A stretch of 8,250 nt of DNA from Lachnospiraceae bacterium (GTDB lineage Bacteria > Bacillota > Clostridia > Lachnospirales > Lachnospiraceae): assembly GCA_900754855.1 (NCBI GenBank), contig CAAEEI010000055.1, positions 1 to 8,250 on the forward strand, written 5' to 3'. The notes below the pieces were generated by a model. It saw nothing but the letters and a program-made list of their open reading frames with translations. It searched no databases and was not told where the DNA came from. Positions within the stretch are counted from its first letter, which is position 1. The number at the start of each line of letters is the position of its first letter. The translations under genes and the position numbers were made by a program. Positions 1-6,385 of this stretch are shown here, in pieces.

Positions 1-644
1 AAAAACGAGGCGGATGACGTTAATGCGGTAAGAGCCGGGAACGGCGGAATAACCCGATGACCCAGTTCTTCTGCCAGTCTGTAGCCGTCTCCGTCACAGC
101 CAAAGGATGGCCCGGCCAGTCCTCCTGTGGCAACGATCAGGCTTCTGCCTTCGACTTTTCCTCTGGTGGTCTGTAAAAGAAAACGATTGTGGGTATTCTT
201 TCCCCGGTCACAGATACCAAAACCCAGTCCCGGCGCTTTGGCATGAGAAACCACCGTTTCCGGCCAGAAGGTAATTTCCTTCCGGGAAAGAATCTCTGTT
301 TCAAAAGCTTCCCGGACGCAGGACGCCTGTTCGCTGTAAGGATAAATATAACCATTTTGCTCCCGAGTAAAAATGCCGAGATCATGAAACAGCTCCATGG
401 CTTCCGGAAAACCAAACTGGCGAAGTACCGCCTGCACACACTCGTCATTTTCACTGCGGTAAAACTCCGGCTGCTGTTTTCGGTTGGTCAGATTACATTT
501 TCCATTACCGGTAGCAAGAATTTTTTTTCCCATCTGGGAGAGCTTATCAATAAGAAGAACCTTCTGTCCCTTTTGCCCGCATGCCAATGCGGCGGCCATG
601 CCGGAAGCCCCCGCTCCCACAATGATCGTATCGTAGTTTTTCAA
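1..644 (-). CDS. HI0933/BaiN-family NAD(P)/FAD-dependent oxidoreductase (3' end cut off by the window edge)
   Basis: This is the N-terminal 214 residues of a family whose members are usually about 400 to 420 long; the rest lies beyond the left edge. The first residues read MKNYDTIIVGAGASGMAAAL, a Rossmann FAD-binding motif with GAGASG at residues 10-15. The family signature GKKILATGNGKCNLTN follows at 39-54, and ATGG (172-175) plus DGDGYRLAEELGH (184-196) match the second conserved block. Start choice: a TTG at 644, because the next in-frame Met falls inside the glycine motif. An AGGAG (654-658) lies 9 nt upstream. It is the last gene seen of the yqfC-yqfD-phoH-ybeY operon, 108 bp after ybeY. 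Members are flavoproteins of poorly defined substrate; BaiN is one characterised relative in bile-acid metabolism. The exact reaction here cannot be called from sequence. Confidence 0.93.
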   Translation of the reverse strand, partial: MKNYDTIIVGAGASGMAAALACGQKGQKVLLIDKLSQMGKKILATGNGKCNLTNRKQQPEFYRSENDECVQAVLRQFGFPEAMELFHDLGIFTREQNGYIYPYSEQASCVREAFETEILSRKEITFWPETVVSHAKAPGLGFGICDRGKNTHNRFLLQTTRGKVEGRSLIVATGGLAGPSFGCDGDGYRLAEELGHRVIPPFPALTALTSSASF

Positions 645-752
645 CGGTTTTCTCTCCTCTCTTTTTCTTCGGTATCGTTTTCTTCCTGCCTGTTTTCCGT
701 CCATACCATAAAATGACAATGACTTTGCCCTGGTTTTCCAGACGGATGCCCA

Positions 753-1259
753 TCAGACCTGATCCCGGACATAGCCGCAGATCTTCAGGATTTCTTCCTG
801 TCTTTTTTCCATGGTCTTTCGTTCTTCCTCTTCCATATGATCATATCCCATCAGATGAAGCATGCTGTGGGCAGTGAGAAACGCCAGTTCTCTTTCGGGA
901 GAATGACCGTATTCGCCGGCCTGCTCTCTGACCTTATCCATGGAAATCAGAATATCGCCCAGCATCAGTTCTCCGCTTTCCGGGTGGAAAGCATCCGGCT
1001 CCCGTTCTTCCAGATCGGAAAAATCCGCCGGACGGTTGTAAGACGCCATGGGAAAAGAAAGAACGTCGGTTGGGCTGTCGATCTGGCGCTGTTCCCGGTT
1101 GACTTGATGAATCTCCTCATTATCCGTCAGAAGCACATAAACCTGCGCTTCATACGGACATTGTTCATAATCCAGAGCAGTATTCACCACATTTTCTATG
1201 ATTTCCTGATAAGTGGGAATAAATTTTTCTTCATAACTGTATTCAATCTCAATGTGCAT
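753..1259 (-). CDS. ybeY: Endoribonuclease YbeY (rRNA maturation factor)
   Basis: Predicted 168-residue single-domain metalloprotein, a usual length for the family. The zinc-binding motif H-x3-H-x5-H is intact (H131, H135, H141 in HSMLHLMGYDH), and the conserved segment DSPTDVLSFP is at residues 61-70 and GDILIS at 101-106. YbeY proteins take part in 16S rRNA 3'-end maturation and ribosome quality control in the cytoplasm. The open frame continues upstream to 1385, but that extension (RKKEKQEGKNG and similar) is phoH sequence read in another frame. The ATG at 1259 is preferred because AGGAAGGA (1269-1276) lies 9 nt before it. The start overlaps the 3' end of phoH by 11 bp, implying translational coupling. 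The stop codon overlaps another ATG as TGATG. Confidence 0.95.
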   Translation of the reverse strand: MHIEIEYSYEEKFIPTYQEIIENVVNTALDYEQCPYEAQVYVLLTDNEEIHQVNREQRQIDSPTDVLSFPMASYNRPADFSDLEEREPDAFHPESGELMLGDILISMDKVREQAGEYGHSPERELAFLTAHSMLHLMGYDHMEEEERKTMEKRQEEILKICGYVRDQV

Positions 1260-2277
1260 GCCGTTTTTTCCTTCCTGTTTTTCTTTCTTCCGCCTTTTCC
1301 AGACGTTTTGCCCGGGCCGCTTTTTTCTTTTCATCGGCTTCGTAAGCGGAAACGATTTTCTGTACCAGCGGATGACGAACCACATCTTCGCTGGTCAGCA
1401 TACAGATACCAATATCCTCAATACCGTTTAATACCCGCAAAGCGTCGTCAAGACCGGAACGGGCGCCTGCCGGAAGGTCTTTTTGGGTCATATCCCCGGT
1501 AATGATGGCTTTGGAACCAAACCCGATACGGGTAAGAAACATTTTCATCTGCGCAGGGGTCGTATTCTGCGCCTCGTCAAGGACAACGAAGGCATTATCC
1601 AGAGTACGGCCGCGCATATAGGCAAGGGGCGCCACTTCAATCAGGCCTTTTTCCATATTTTTCTGAAAGGTTTCCGCCCCCATGATCTCATACAGCGCAT
1701 CATAAAGAGGACGTAAATACGGGTCAACCTTACTTTGCAGATCTCCCGGCAAAAATCCCAGTTTTTCTCCGGCTTCAATGGCCGGTCTGGTGAGAATGAT
1801 CCGGTTAACTTCGTTGGCCTTAAAGGCGGTGATGGCCTTTGCCATGGCAAGATAGGTCTTTCCTGTACCTGCCGGTCCCACGCCAAAGACGATCATTTTA
1901 TCCGAGATCATCCGCACATAGTTCTGCTGTCCCATGGTTTTTGGTTTCACCGGTTTTCCCATGATCGTGTGACAGATCACATCACTGTCCAACTGGGTCA
2001 TGGCAGAAACTTTATTCTCCATGGTTAAAGACAGGGCGTAATTGACCTCCTGCTCCGTGATCACATTTCCTCTCTCTGCCAGAAGCAAAAGCTCATCAAT
2101 CACATTTTTTGCTTTCTCACAGTCTTCCTCTGTTCCGATCATTTTCAGTTTATCTCCGCGGAAAATGATCGTTACCCTGAGTGTTTTTTCTATTTTTTTC
2201 ATATTGGCATCAAACTGCCCAAATACATTCGCCGCATGTGCTGCCGGAAAAGAAAATTCTGTTTCCGTTATATTCAT
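1249..2277 (-). CDS. phoH: PhoH family P-loop ATPase
   Basis: 342 residues, full length for PhoH/YbeZ-type proteins. An N-terminal KH-like region (roughly residues 1-100) precedes the ATPase domain. Walker A is GPAGTGKT at 134-141, and Walker B with the helicase-like box is VVLDEAQN at 231-238. The conserved ITGDMTQKDLP follows at 259-269, and the tail (315-342) is strongly basic. The family is predicted to act on RNA and is commonly encoded beside ybeY, as here; the biochemical role is still loosely defined. The ATG at 2277 overlaps the yqfD stop as ATGA, with AGGGAG (2286-2291) 8 nt upstream. In Bacillus a PgpH-type gene (yqfF) separates phoH from ybeY; here the two overlap directly. Confidence 0.95.
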   Translation of the reverse strand: MNITETEFSFPAAHAANVFGQFDANMKKIEKTLRVTIIFRGDKLKMIGTEEDCEKAKNVIDELLLLAERGNVITEQEVNYALSLTMENKVSAMTQLDSDVICHTIMGKPVKPKTMGQQNYVRMISDKMIVFGVGPAGTGKTYLAMAKAITAFKANEVNRIILTRPAIEAGEKLGFLPGDLQSKVDPYLRPLYDALYEIMGAETFQKNMEKGLIEVAPLAYMRGRTLDNAFVVLDEAQNTTPAQMKMFLTRIGFGSKAIITGDMTQKDLPAGARSGLDDALRVLNGIEDIGICMLTSEDVVRHPLVQKIVSAYEADEKKKAARAKRLEKAEERKTGRKKRHAH

Positions 2278-3515
2278 TCCTGTTTCTCCCTTCCATCTGT
2301 ACTCATTTCGGCCGCCGGGCTGTTGATCTCCTGTATTTTTCCAAATCTTTCACGAACAACGATCTTTCCCTTTGCCGTACATGTGTTTTCATCACAATTT
2401 ATTTTAACATTATTTTTTAATATTGCTACCCCTTTTTCTTTATATTCCTGAAGAAAAACGTCCAATCTTTTTTTTGCTGTTCTTATCGCTTCTTCTCTGG
2501 TGTACCGTTCTTCTGTAATGCGGCATTCGGCTTTCGTGGTTGTAAAAAAAGTGACGGGCAGATAAAGCTGCGGTCCGATATGCCAGATTGTCTGCCGGGT
2601 CTTCTCGTCATAATACCGATAATTTACTTCTTTCCCCGGTATGGACAACAGCTTTTTTCCCACCAGCAATTGATACGAAGAAACCCTTTCGCCGGTATAC
2701 TGTTTTTCATAATGCAAAAGAGGAAAACTATCCTCATAATATCGTTTCGTTATGGCGGTAATCTCTCCGGATGCCCTGACCAGCGCTGTCTCCGTCAACT
2801 GGCCTCCGTCATCATACAGGCCAATTTCCCCGGAAATCAGCACGTCTCCCGTCTTTACTTTATCGCCTTTTTTCACTTTTGCACTTCCGCTTCGCACAAC
2901 AATGGTATCTATTTTTCCTTTTTTCGACGCGATGAGGTTACAGGGAAAATCTTCCCCGGATTCCTGCAGCGCTGTATGATCCAGCGTTTCTTTTATGGTG
3001 ACCGTAAGCATTGTCCCCTGAAGATCACAGGATACCCAGGCAATATCCTGAAAGTCTTTGCGAATCTGTTCTTCCAGTTGATGACAGGAAATGGAAGACA
3101 GCCGTTTTCCACTTTTTATCCCTTTTTCCTCTAAATAATCCATCAATTCTTCTGCTGAGTGCCGATAACAACCCACTGTCTTAATCTGCCAGAGGAATAA
3201 AGATAAACTATAGAGAATGACCATGGAAATCATACAGGAAAAGAAAAATATTTTTCTTTTTTTATACCGGACAAATAAAAATGGCAGTCCCTTTTTTTGC
3301 ACAATCTCATAACTGCATCCGGTTTTCACCGAAGCTTCTTCCAGTTCTTTCAGGGCCGCTCTACTGACAAAAAACAGATACACGCCATCTTTTTTTCTTA
3401 ATTTCCAGATGAAGATCTTCCGGGATACACATACATTTAAAAAGCGTTCCTGCCGGGAACCTTTTAATTTTATTTTACAGTATCCTCCAAAATAATGTAA
3501 CAGGGAATAAAGCAT
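2274..3515 (-). CDS. yqfD: Sporulation protein YqfD
   Basis: 413 residues. The order is an N-terminal cytoplasmic domain (about 1-86), one strongly hydrophobic segment at about 88-109 (KIFFFSCMISMVILYSLSL), then a large extracytoplasmic part starting IKTVGCYRHSAEELMDYL, which matches the usual layout of the YqfD family. In Bacillus subtilis yqfD is a sigma-E-controlled gene needed for a late stage of sporulation, so the product probably sits in the outer forespore membrane; that location is inference here. Twelve bp separate it from yqfC and its stop overlaps phoH by 4 bp. The AGGAGG ribosome binding site is only 3 nt before the ATG, which is tight, but the MLYSLLHYFGGY start fits the family N terminus. 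Confidence 0.92.
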   Translation of the reverse strand: MLYSLLHYFGGYCKIKLKGSRQERFLNVCVSRKIFIWKLRKKDGVYLFFVSRAALKELEEASVKTGCSYEIVQKKGLPFLFVRYKKRKIFFFSCMISMVILYSLSLFLWQIKTVGCYRHSAEELMDYLEEKGIKSGKRLSSISCHQLEEQIRKDFQDIAWVSCDLQGTMLTVTIKETLDHTALQESGEDFPCNLIASKKGKIDTIVVRSGSAKVKKGDKVKTGDVLISGEIGLYDDGGQLTETALVRASGEITAITKRYYEDSFPLLHYEKQYTGERVSSYQLLVGKKLLSIPGKEVNYRYYDEKTRQTIWHIGPQLYLPVTFFTTTKAECRITEERYTREEAIRTAKKRLDVFLQEYKEKGVAILKNNVKINCDENTCTAKGKIVVRERFGKIQEINSPAAEMSTDGREKQE

Positions 3516-3527
3516 AAGCCTCCTCTC

Positions 3528-3794
3528 TTACTGAAAACGGACGCTATGGATCCGTCCGGTAATCCGCATATCCACATCAGTAAAATATTCGATCAATAAT
3601 TTTTCTCCCTCAATAATCATCTGCTGTTTATAGCCATGGAGCACGATTTTTTTATCCCCGTAATCACCCAGAGATCCATAATTTTCTATATTGATCTCTC
3701 CTGTCCCCTGCAATGTACAAAGAAAAGCATGGTGTTTTTCTTTCAAAGAAGGGCCGGAATCCCTTTTTTCATCCTTTTTCTTTTTTCCAAACAC
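3528..3794 (-). CDS. yqfC: Sporulation protein YqfC (YabP/YqfC family)
   Basis: 88 residues. A lysine-rich N terminus (MFGKKKKDEKR) is followed by the beta-rich YabP/YqfC fold: INIENYGSLGDYGDKKIVLHG at about 35-54 with key residues NY, I50 and H53, then IIEGEKLLIEYF (60-71) and MRITGRIHSVRF (76-87). The gene starts with GTG, not ATG; AGGAG (3804-3808) is 9 nt upstream and there is no better in-frame start. It is the first gene of the minus-strand operon and always pairs with yqfD, as here. The B. subtilis orthologue is transcribed by sigma-E in the mother cell. The molecular function is unknown. Confidence 0.92.
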   Translation of the reverse strand: MFGKKKKDEKRDSGPSLKEKHHAFLCTLQGTGEINIENYGSLGDYGDKKIVLHGYKQQMIIEGEKLLIEYFTDVDMRITGRIHSVRFQ

Positions 3795-3813
3795 GTTTCT
3801 TTTCTCCTTTTTC

Positions 3814-3844
3814 TTTCTATAATAAGGAATATGCGCAAATATTC
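3814..3844 (-). promoter_or_regulatory. Possible sigma-E-like promoter for the yqfC operon
   Basis: Read on the minus strand, GAATATT (3838-3844) fits a sigma-E -35 element. After 16 bp comes TATAGAAA (3814-3821), which resembles the sigma-E -10 CATACAnT only partly. The spacing is a little long. The site lies between the dha terminator and the yqfC ribosome binding site, the only place a yqfC promoter could be. No good sigma-A pair is visible in this 90-bp stretch. Weak call, made mainly because yqfC is sigma-E-dependent in Bacillus. Confidence 0.27.
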
Positions 3845-3880
3845 TTTTTCATGCTTTTTTGTACATCCCCGGCAACAGAA

Positions 3881-3918
3881 AGAAAAAACCCCTTTGCCGG
3901 CTCTGTCCGGTAAAGGGG
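3881..3918 (-). terminator. Rho-independent terminator of the dhaKLM operon
   Basis: A 12-bp inverted repeat, CCCCTTTGCCGG (3889-3900) and CCGGTAAAGGGG (3907-3918), encloses a 6-nt loop. On the minus-strand transcript it is followed by UUUUUU (3883-3888) and more U/C. It has a single A-C mismatch in the minus-strand RNA. It lies 9 bp beyond the dhaM stop and separates dha transcription from yqfC. The plus strand has no U tract after the stem, so it acts in one direction. Confidence 0.9.
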
Positions 3919-3926
3919 AATATGTT

Positions 3927-4307
3927 CTAAAACTTTGTCGTTGTTTTGGCTGCCTCGGCAACCTGAATGACATCGGATAACGGAGCGTTGCCTGCGGCAA
4001 CAACTGCGGCAGCAATGGCGCCTTCCACGATCGGACAGTCTACCATTTTAATATTACGGTCTTCCATGGTTTCCAAAACCATTTCTGTTGTCATTACCGC
4101 GCTTCCCAGATCCATTAAAATCACTACACCATCATCAGAATAAATCTCCTCAATTGCTTCGCTGATTTTCTCAAAACTGGTGCCAAATCCACCGTCGTCC
4201 ATTCCGCCTGCTGCTTTCATCGGCGTTTCCGGGGCCATCAAAGCCGCCAGATCAACCACGCCTTCTGCCAGCTTCTGGCTGTGAGATACAATTACAATAC
4301 CAACCAT
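3927..4307 (-). CDS. dhaM: PTS-dependent dihydroxyacetone kinase phosphotransferase subunit DhaM (EIIA-Man domain only)
   Basis: 126 residues matching the PTS EIIA-mannose-type fold. The N terminus MVGIVIVSHS carries the phospho-accepting His9. GGMDDGGFGTS (34-44) and MDLGSAVMTTEMV (65-77) are DhaM signatures. The subunit takes phosphate from HPr and passes it to the ADP bound on DhaL. It is short: the E. coli protein also has HPr-like and EI-like domains, whereas Gram-positive DhaM is a single domain as here, so it relies on cellular HPr and EI. It is the last gene of dhaKLM. AGGAGG-type sequence at 4314-4318, 6 nt before the ATG, overlaps the dhaL stop, suggesting coupling. Confidence 0.94.
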   Translation of the reverse strand: MVGIVIVSHSQKLAEGVVDLAALMAPETPMKAAGGMDDGGFGTSFEKISEAIEEIYSDDGVVILMDLGSAVMTTEMVLETMEDRNIKMVDCPIVEGAIAAAVVAAGNAPLSDVIQVAEAAKTTTKF

Positions 4308-4317
4308 ATTTTTCCTC

Positions 4318-4941
4318 CTATGCGAGAGCCTGTACGGCTTTGAGCATCAGGGTAAAGGAAGTTGCTCCCGGATCCTGATGTCCGATACTTCTTTCTCCCA
4401 GATAACTTGCACGACCTTTTGTTGCAATGATCGTCTTTGTATATTCAATTCCCTCTTCTGCTGCTTTTACGCCGGCATCCAACGCTTTGGCTGCATCCTG
4501 ATCTGCTTCATAACTGGCTTTCATGGCGTCCAGTGCAGGAAGCATAGCGTCCAGCATGGTCTTTTCTCCCTTCACTGCTTTACCACGTTTCATAATTCCG
4601 TCCACAGCAACTTCCATCATGCCGATGAAATCTGTCATGTCCATTTCCATTTTTCCATTGAGATAAGCGCCTGCTTTCATAAATGCCGTACCATATAACG
4701 GACCGGAAGCTCCGCCCACTGTGGAAACCAGTTTCATTCCGATGGTCTTCATGATCGCGCCGATGTCTTTGCCTTCAAATGTACCGATCACATCATTCAC
4801 TGCGCCGAAACCACGAGCCAGGTTAATTCCATGGTCTCCGTCACCAATGATATTATCAAGTTCCGTCAGAAATAATTTCTGTTCTTCCACATCTGCGATT
4901 ATTTTTTTAATGATTTCAATTACTTTTGTGCTGTCTGCCAT
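4318..4941 (-). CDS. dhaL: PTS-dependent dihydroxyacetone kinase, ADP-binding subunit DhaL
   Basis: 207 residues from the chosen start, the usual DhaL size. The Mg/ADP-binding aspartates are visible in LDNIIGDGDHG (D29, D34, D36). The nucleotide-binding loop GGASGPLYG is at 76-84, KRGKAVKGEKTMLDA at 118-132, and GERSIGHQDPGATS at 182-195. DhaL keeps ADP permanently bound as a coenzyme that DhaM rephosphorylates and from which phosphate moves to dihydroxyacetone on DhaK. Two ATGs are possible (4947 and 4941). The AGAGG at 4951-4955 is 3 nt from the first and 9 nt from the second, so 4941 is preferred. It lies 184 bp downstream of dhaK, an unusually wide gap with a terminator-like hairpin, and 10 bp before dhaM. 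Confidence 0.95.
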   Translation of the reverse strand: MADSTKVIEIIKKIIADVEEQKLFLTELDNIIGDGDHGINLARGFGAVNDVIGTFEGKDIGAIMKTIGMKLVSTVGGASGPLYGTAFMKAGAYLNGKMEMDMTDFIGMMEVAVDGIMKRGKAVKGEKTMLDAMLPALDAMKASYEADQDAAKALDAGVKAAEEGIEYTKTIIATKGRASYLGERSIGHQDPGATSFTLMLKAVQALA

Positions 4942-4950
4942 AATCATCTA

Positions 4951-4955
4951 CCTCT
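4951..4955 (-). promoter_or_regulatory. dhaL ribosome binding site deciding between two ATGs
   Basis: AGAGG on the minus strand. It lies 9 nt before the ATG at 4941 but only 3 nt before the ATG at 4947, so initiation at 4941 (MADSTKV...) is more likely. Confidence 0.6.
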
Positions 4956-5045
4956 TTCTGGTCAATAAAAATCAACGAAAACCGGAAACTGCAGAGATTC
5001 TTCTCTCCCACAGCTCTGTTTTACTTCGATCAGAAATCATCAGGA

Positions 5046-5078
5046 AGTAAACAAAAGGCCGACGAGATCTGCCGGCCT
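5046..5078 (-). terminator. Terminator-like hairpin between dhaK and dhaL
   Basis: On the minus strand AGGCCGGC (5071-5078), a 7-nt loop and GTCGGCCT (5056-5063) form an 8-bp stem with one G-U wobble. It is followed by a broken U-tract, TTTGTTTACTT (5045-5055). It lies 48 bp beyond the dhaK stop, inside the operon, so it may reduce read-through into dhaL-dhaM or stabilise the dhaK mRNA end. The plus strand shows the same stem with an A-C mismatch, followed by CTTTTTGG. Nothing is known to be transcribed in that direction here. The remaining 110 bp up to dhaL show no convincing sigma-A promoter. Confidence 0.6.
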
Positions 5079-5125
5079 CTTTTTGGTTTTCTGTAACAAT
5101 TCCGGCATCGCTGCCTGAGAACTGA

Positions 5126-6124
5126 TTATTTTGCTACGGTCATTGCCGGTGTATCTGCTTCTGCATCCAGAAGTTCTTTCATCTGGTCATCCAGACGAAG
5201 TAAGGAAATAGAGAAGCCTTCCATCTCAAGGGAAGTCATGTATTCACCAACTAATGTCTTGTATACCTTGATTCCTTTTTCTGCAAGAATATCGGCAACA
5301 TGGTTGTTTACGATAAAGAGTTCCATTAATGGAGTAGATCCACATCCATTGATCATCACAGCCACTTCAGATCCTGCATAATCAATATCGGCAAGAATCT
5401 TTTCCATCAGAGTATCTACGATTTCATCTGCGGTTTCCAGATCTTTCTTTTCCACACCTGGTTCACCGTGGATACCAATACCAATCTCCATCTCGTTTTC
5501 TTCCAGTGCAAATCCCGGTTCGCCTGCTGCCGGAACTGTACAAGGTTTGATGGCCATACCCATGGTTCTTACGTTATCAATAACTTTCTGTGCCACTGCC
5601 TGTACTTCGTCAAGGCTTGCTCCTGTTTCAGCCAGAGCGCCGGCAATCTTATGTACGAAAACTGTACCGGCAACGCCACGACGTCCTGTTGTATATAAGG
5701 AATCCTGAACGGCAACATCATCGTTTACCACAACTTCTTTTACTTCGATACCATCCATATCCGCTGCCATCTCTGCAGCCATCTCAAAGTTCAGGACATC
5801 TCCGGTATAGTTTTTCACAACCATCAGAACACCTTTACCAGCATCGATGGCTTTAATTCCTTCATAAATCTGGTCCGGTGTAGGAGAAGTAAATACAGCG
5901 CCTGCAACAGCAGCGTCCAGCATACCTTTTCCAACGAATCCGCCATGTGCAGGTTCATGTCCGCTTCCACCACCACTGATTAAAGCTACCTTATCCTGTT
6001 TTTTCTCTGCTCTGACAACAACATTGCCACAGTCAAGTTTCTGTACATACTGAGGATAAGCTTTTACCATACCTTCTATCATCTGGTTTTCTACCTGATC
6101 CACTGCATTAATAATCTTTTTCAA
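5126..6124 (-). CDS. dhaK: PTS-dependent dihydroxyacetone kinase, dihydroxyacetone-binding subunit DhaK
   Basis: 332 residues, full length. Key residues match the E. coli enzyme: H56 in GGGSGHEPAHGG (51-62), D109 in KNYTGD (104-109), and H219 in GIGIHGEPG (215-223), which corresponds to the histidine that holds dihydroxyacetone covalently as a hemiaminal. DhaK binds dihydroxyacetone; phosphate arrives from DhaM through DhaL-bound ADP, giving dihydroxyacetone phosphate for glycolysis. Start: TTG at 6124. It is supported by the strong AAGGAGG 8 nt upstream and by the typical family N terminus MKKIIN; the next Met is residue 15. It is the first gene of the operon, with a good promoter at 6194-6222. 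No glycerol dehydrogenase and no DhaS/DhaR-type regulator lie nearby. Confidence 0.96.
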   Translation of the reverse strand: MKKIINAVDQVENQMIEGMVKAYPQYVQKLDCGNVVVRAEKKQDKVALISGGGSGHEPAHGGFVGKGMLDAAVAGAVFTSPTPDQIYEGIKAIDAGKGVLMVVKNYTGDVLNFEMAAEMAADMDGIEVKEVVVNDDVAVQDSLYTTGRRGVAGTVFVHKIAGALAETGASLDEVQAVAQKVIDNVRTMGMAIKPCTVPAAGEPGFALEENEMEIGIGIHGEPGVEKKDLETADEIVDTLMEKILADIDYAGSEVAVMINGCGSTPLMELFIVNNHVADILAEKGIKVYKTLVGEYMTSLEMEGFSISLLRLDDQMKELLDAEADTPAMTVAK

Positions 6125-6132
6125 AATAATCT

Positions 6133-6139
6133 CCTCCTT
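6133..6139 (-). promoter_or_regulatory. Strong ribosome binding site for the TTG-started dhaK
   Basis: AAGGAGG on the minus strand, 8 nt before the TTG at 6124. It is the main reason for accepting the non-ATG start. Confidence 0.75.
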
Positions 6140-6193
6140 ATCGATTGATTGAAAATAGTTAGATTAGACAATTATTGCCCTCATCCTTTTTCA

Positions 6194-6222
6194 ATAATAT
6201 CATTTTTGCACATATTGGTCAA
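6194..6222 (-). promoter_or_regulatory. Sigma-A promoter of dhaKLM
   Basis: Minus strand: -35 TTGACC (6217-6222), 17-bp spacer, -10 TATTAT (6194-6199), each 5 of 6 to consensus. The expected start is near 6187, giving a leader of about 60 nt before dhaK. Confidence 0.82.
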
Positions 6223-6237
6223 TGAAAATCTTAGTTT

Positions 6238-6252
6238 TATTGTTAAGCAATA
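6238..6252. promoter_or_regulatory. 15-bp palindrome upstream of the dhaK promoter (candidate regulator site)
   Basis: TATTGTTAAGCAATA is a near-perfect palindrome with one T/G mismatch pair. Its centre is about 58 bp upstream of the expected dhaK start, the usual spot for an activator. It contains TTGTTAA, a Rex-like half site, but lacks the second half. The regulator is unknown. Confidence 0.4.
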
Positions 6253-6345
6253 GTATAAATTTGTGTAGCGATTTCTTGTGATTTCCTGCAAACTGCCCTT
6301 TTTTCTTCCTTCCTCTTCTCTTTTCTCCGTAAATCGGCAAAATCG

Positions 6346-6375
6346 AAAAGGGACATCCTTACGGACGTCCCTTTT
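6346..6375 (-). terminator. Rho-independent terminator of rpsU
   Basis: AAAAGGGACATCC (6346-6358), loop TTAC, GGACGTCCCTTTT (6363-6375): a 13-bp stem with one G-U wobble in the minus-strand RNA. The U residues are part of the stem end. It lies 10 bp beyond the rpsU stop and upstream of the dhaK promoter, so the two units are transcribed separately. Confidence 0.88.
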
Positions 6376-6385
6376 ACAAGCACAC

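Noticed and set aside
137..454. 105-codon minus-strand frame inside the flavoprotein gene
   Set aside because: The flavoprotein frame on the same strand has clear FAD motifs across this region; this frame has no family features.
189..716. 175-codon plus-strand frame opposite the flavoprotein
   Set aside because: Antisense shadow of a well-supported gene, with no recognisable domains.
1260..1385. N-terminal extension of ybeY to an ATG at 1385 (42 extra residues)
   Set aside because: The extra residues are basic out-of-frame phoH sequence; a ribosome binding site and the family N terminus both point to 1259.
2580..3134. 184-codon plus-strand frame opposite yqfD
   Set aside because: Antisense to a clear sporulation gene; Phe/Cys-rich composition typical of a shadow frame.
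3907..4020. Frame with CCRGC-type cysteines on the minus strand near dhaM (3743-4015)
   Set aside because: It overlaps the dha terminator and the dhaM 3' end out of frame; the cysteines come from the terminator flank.
6263..6276. Possible CcpA (cre) site upstream of dhaK
   Set aside because: The minus-strand AGAAATCGCTACAC matches the cre core only partly and lacks the conserved CA end, so it is too weak to call.
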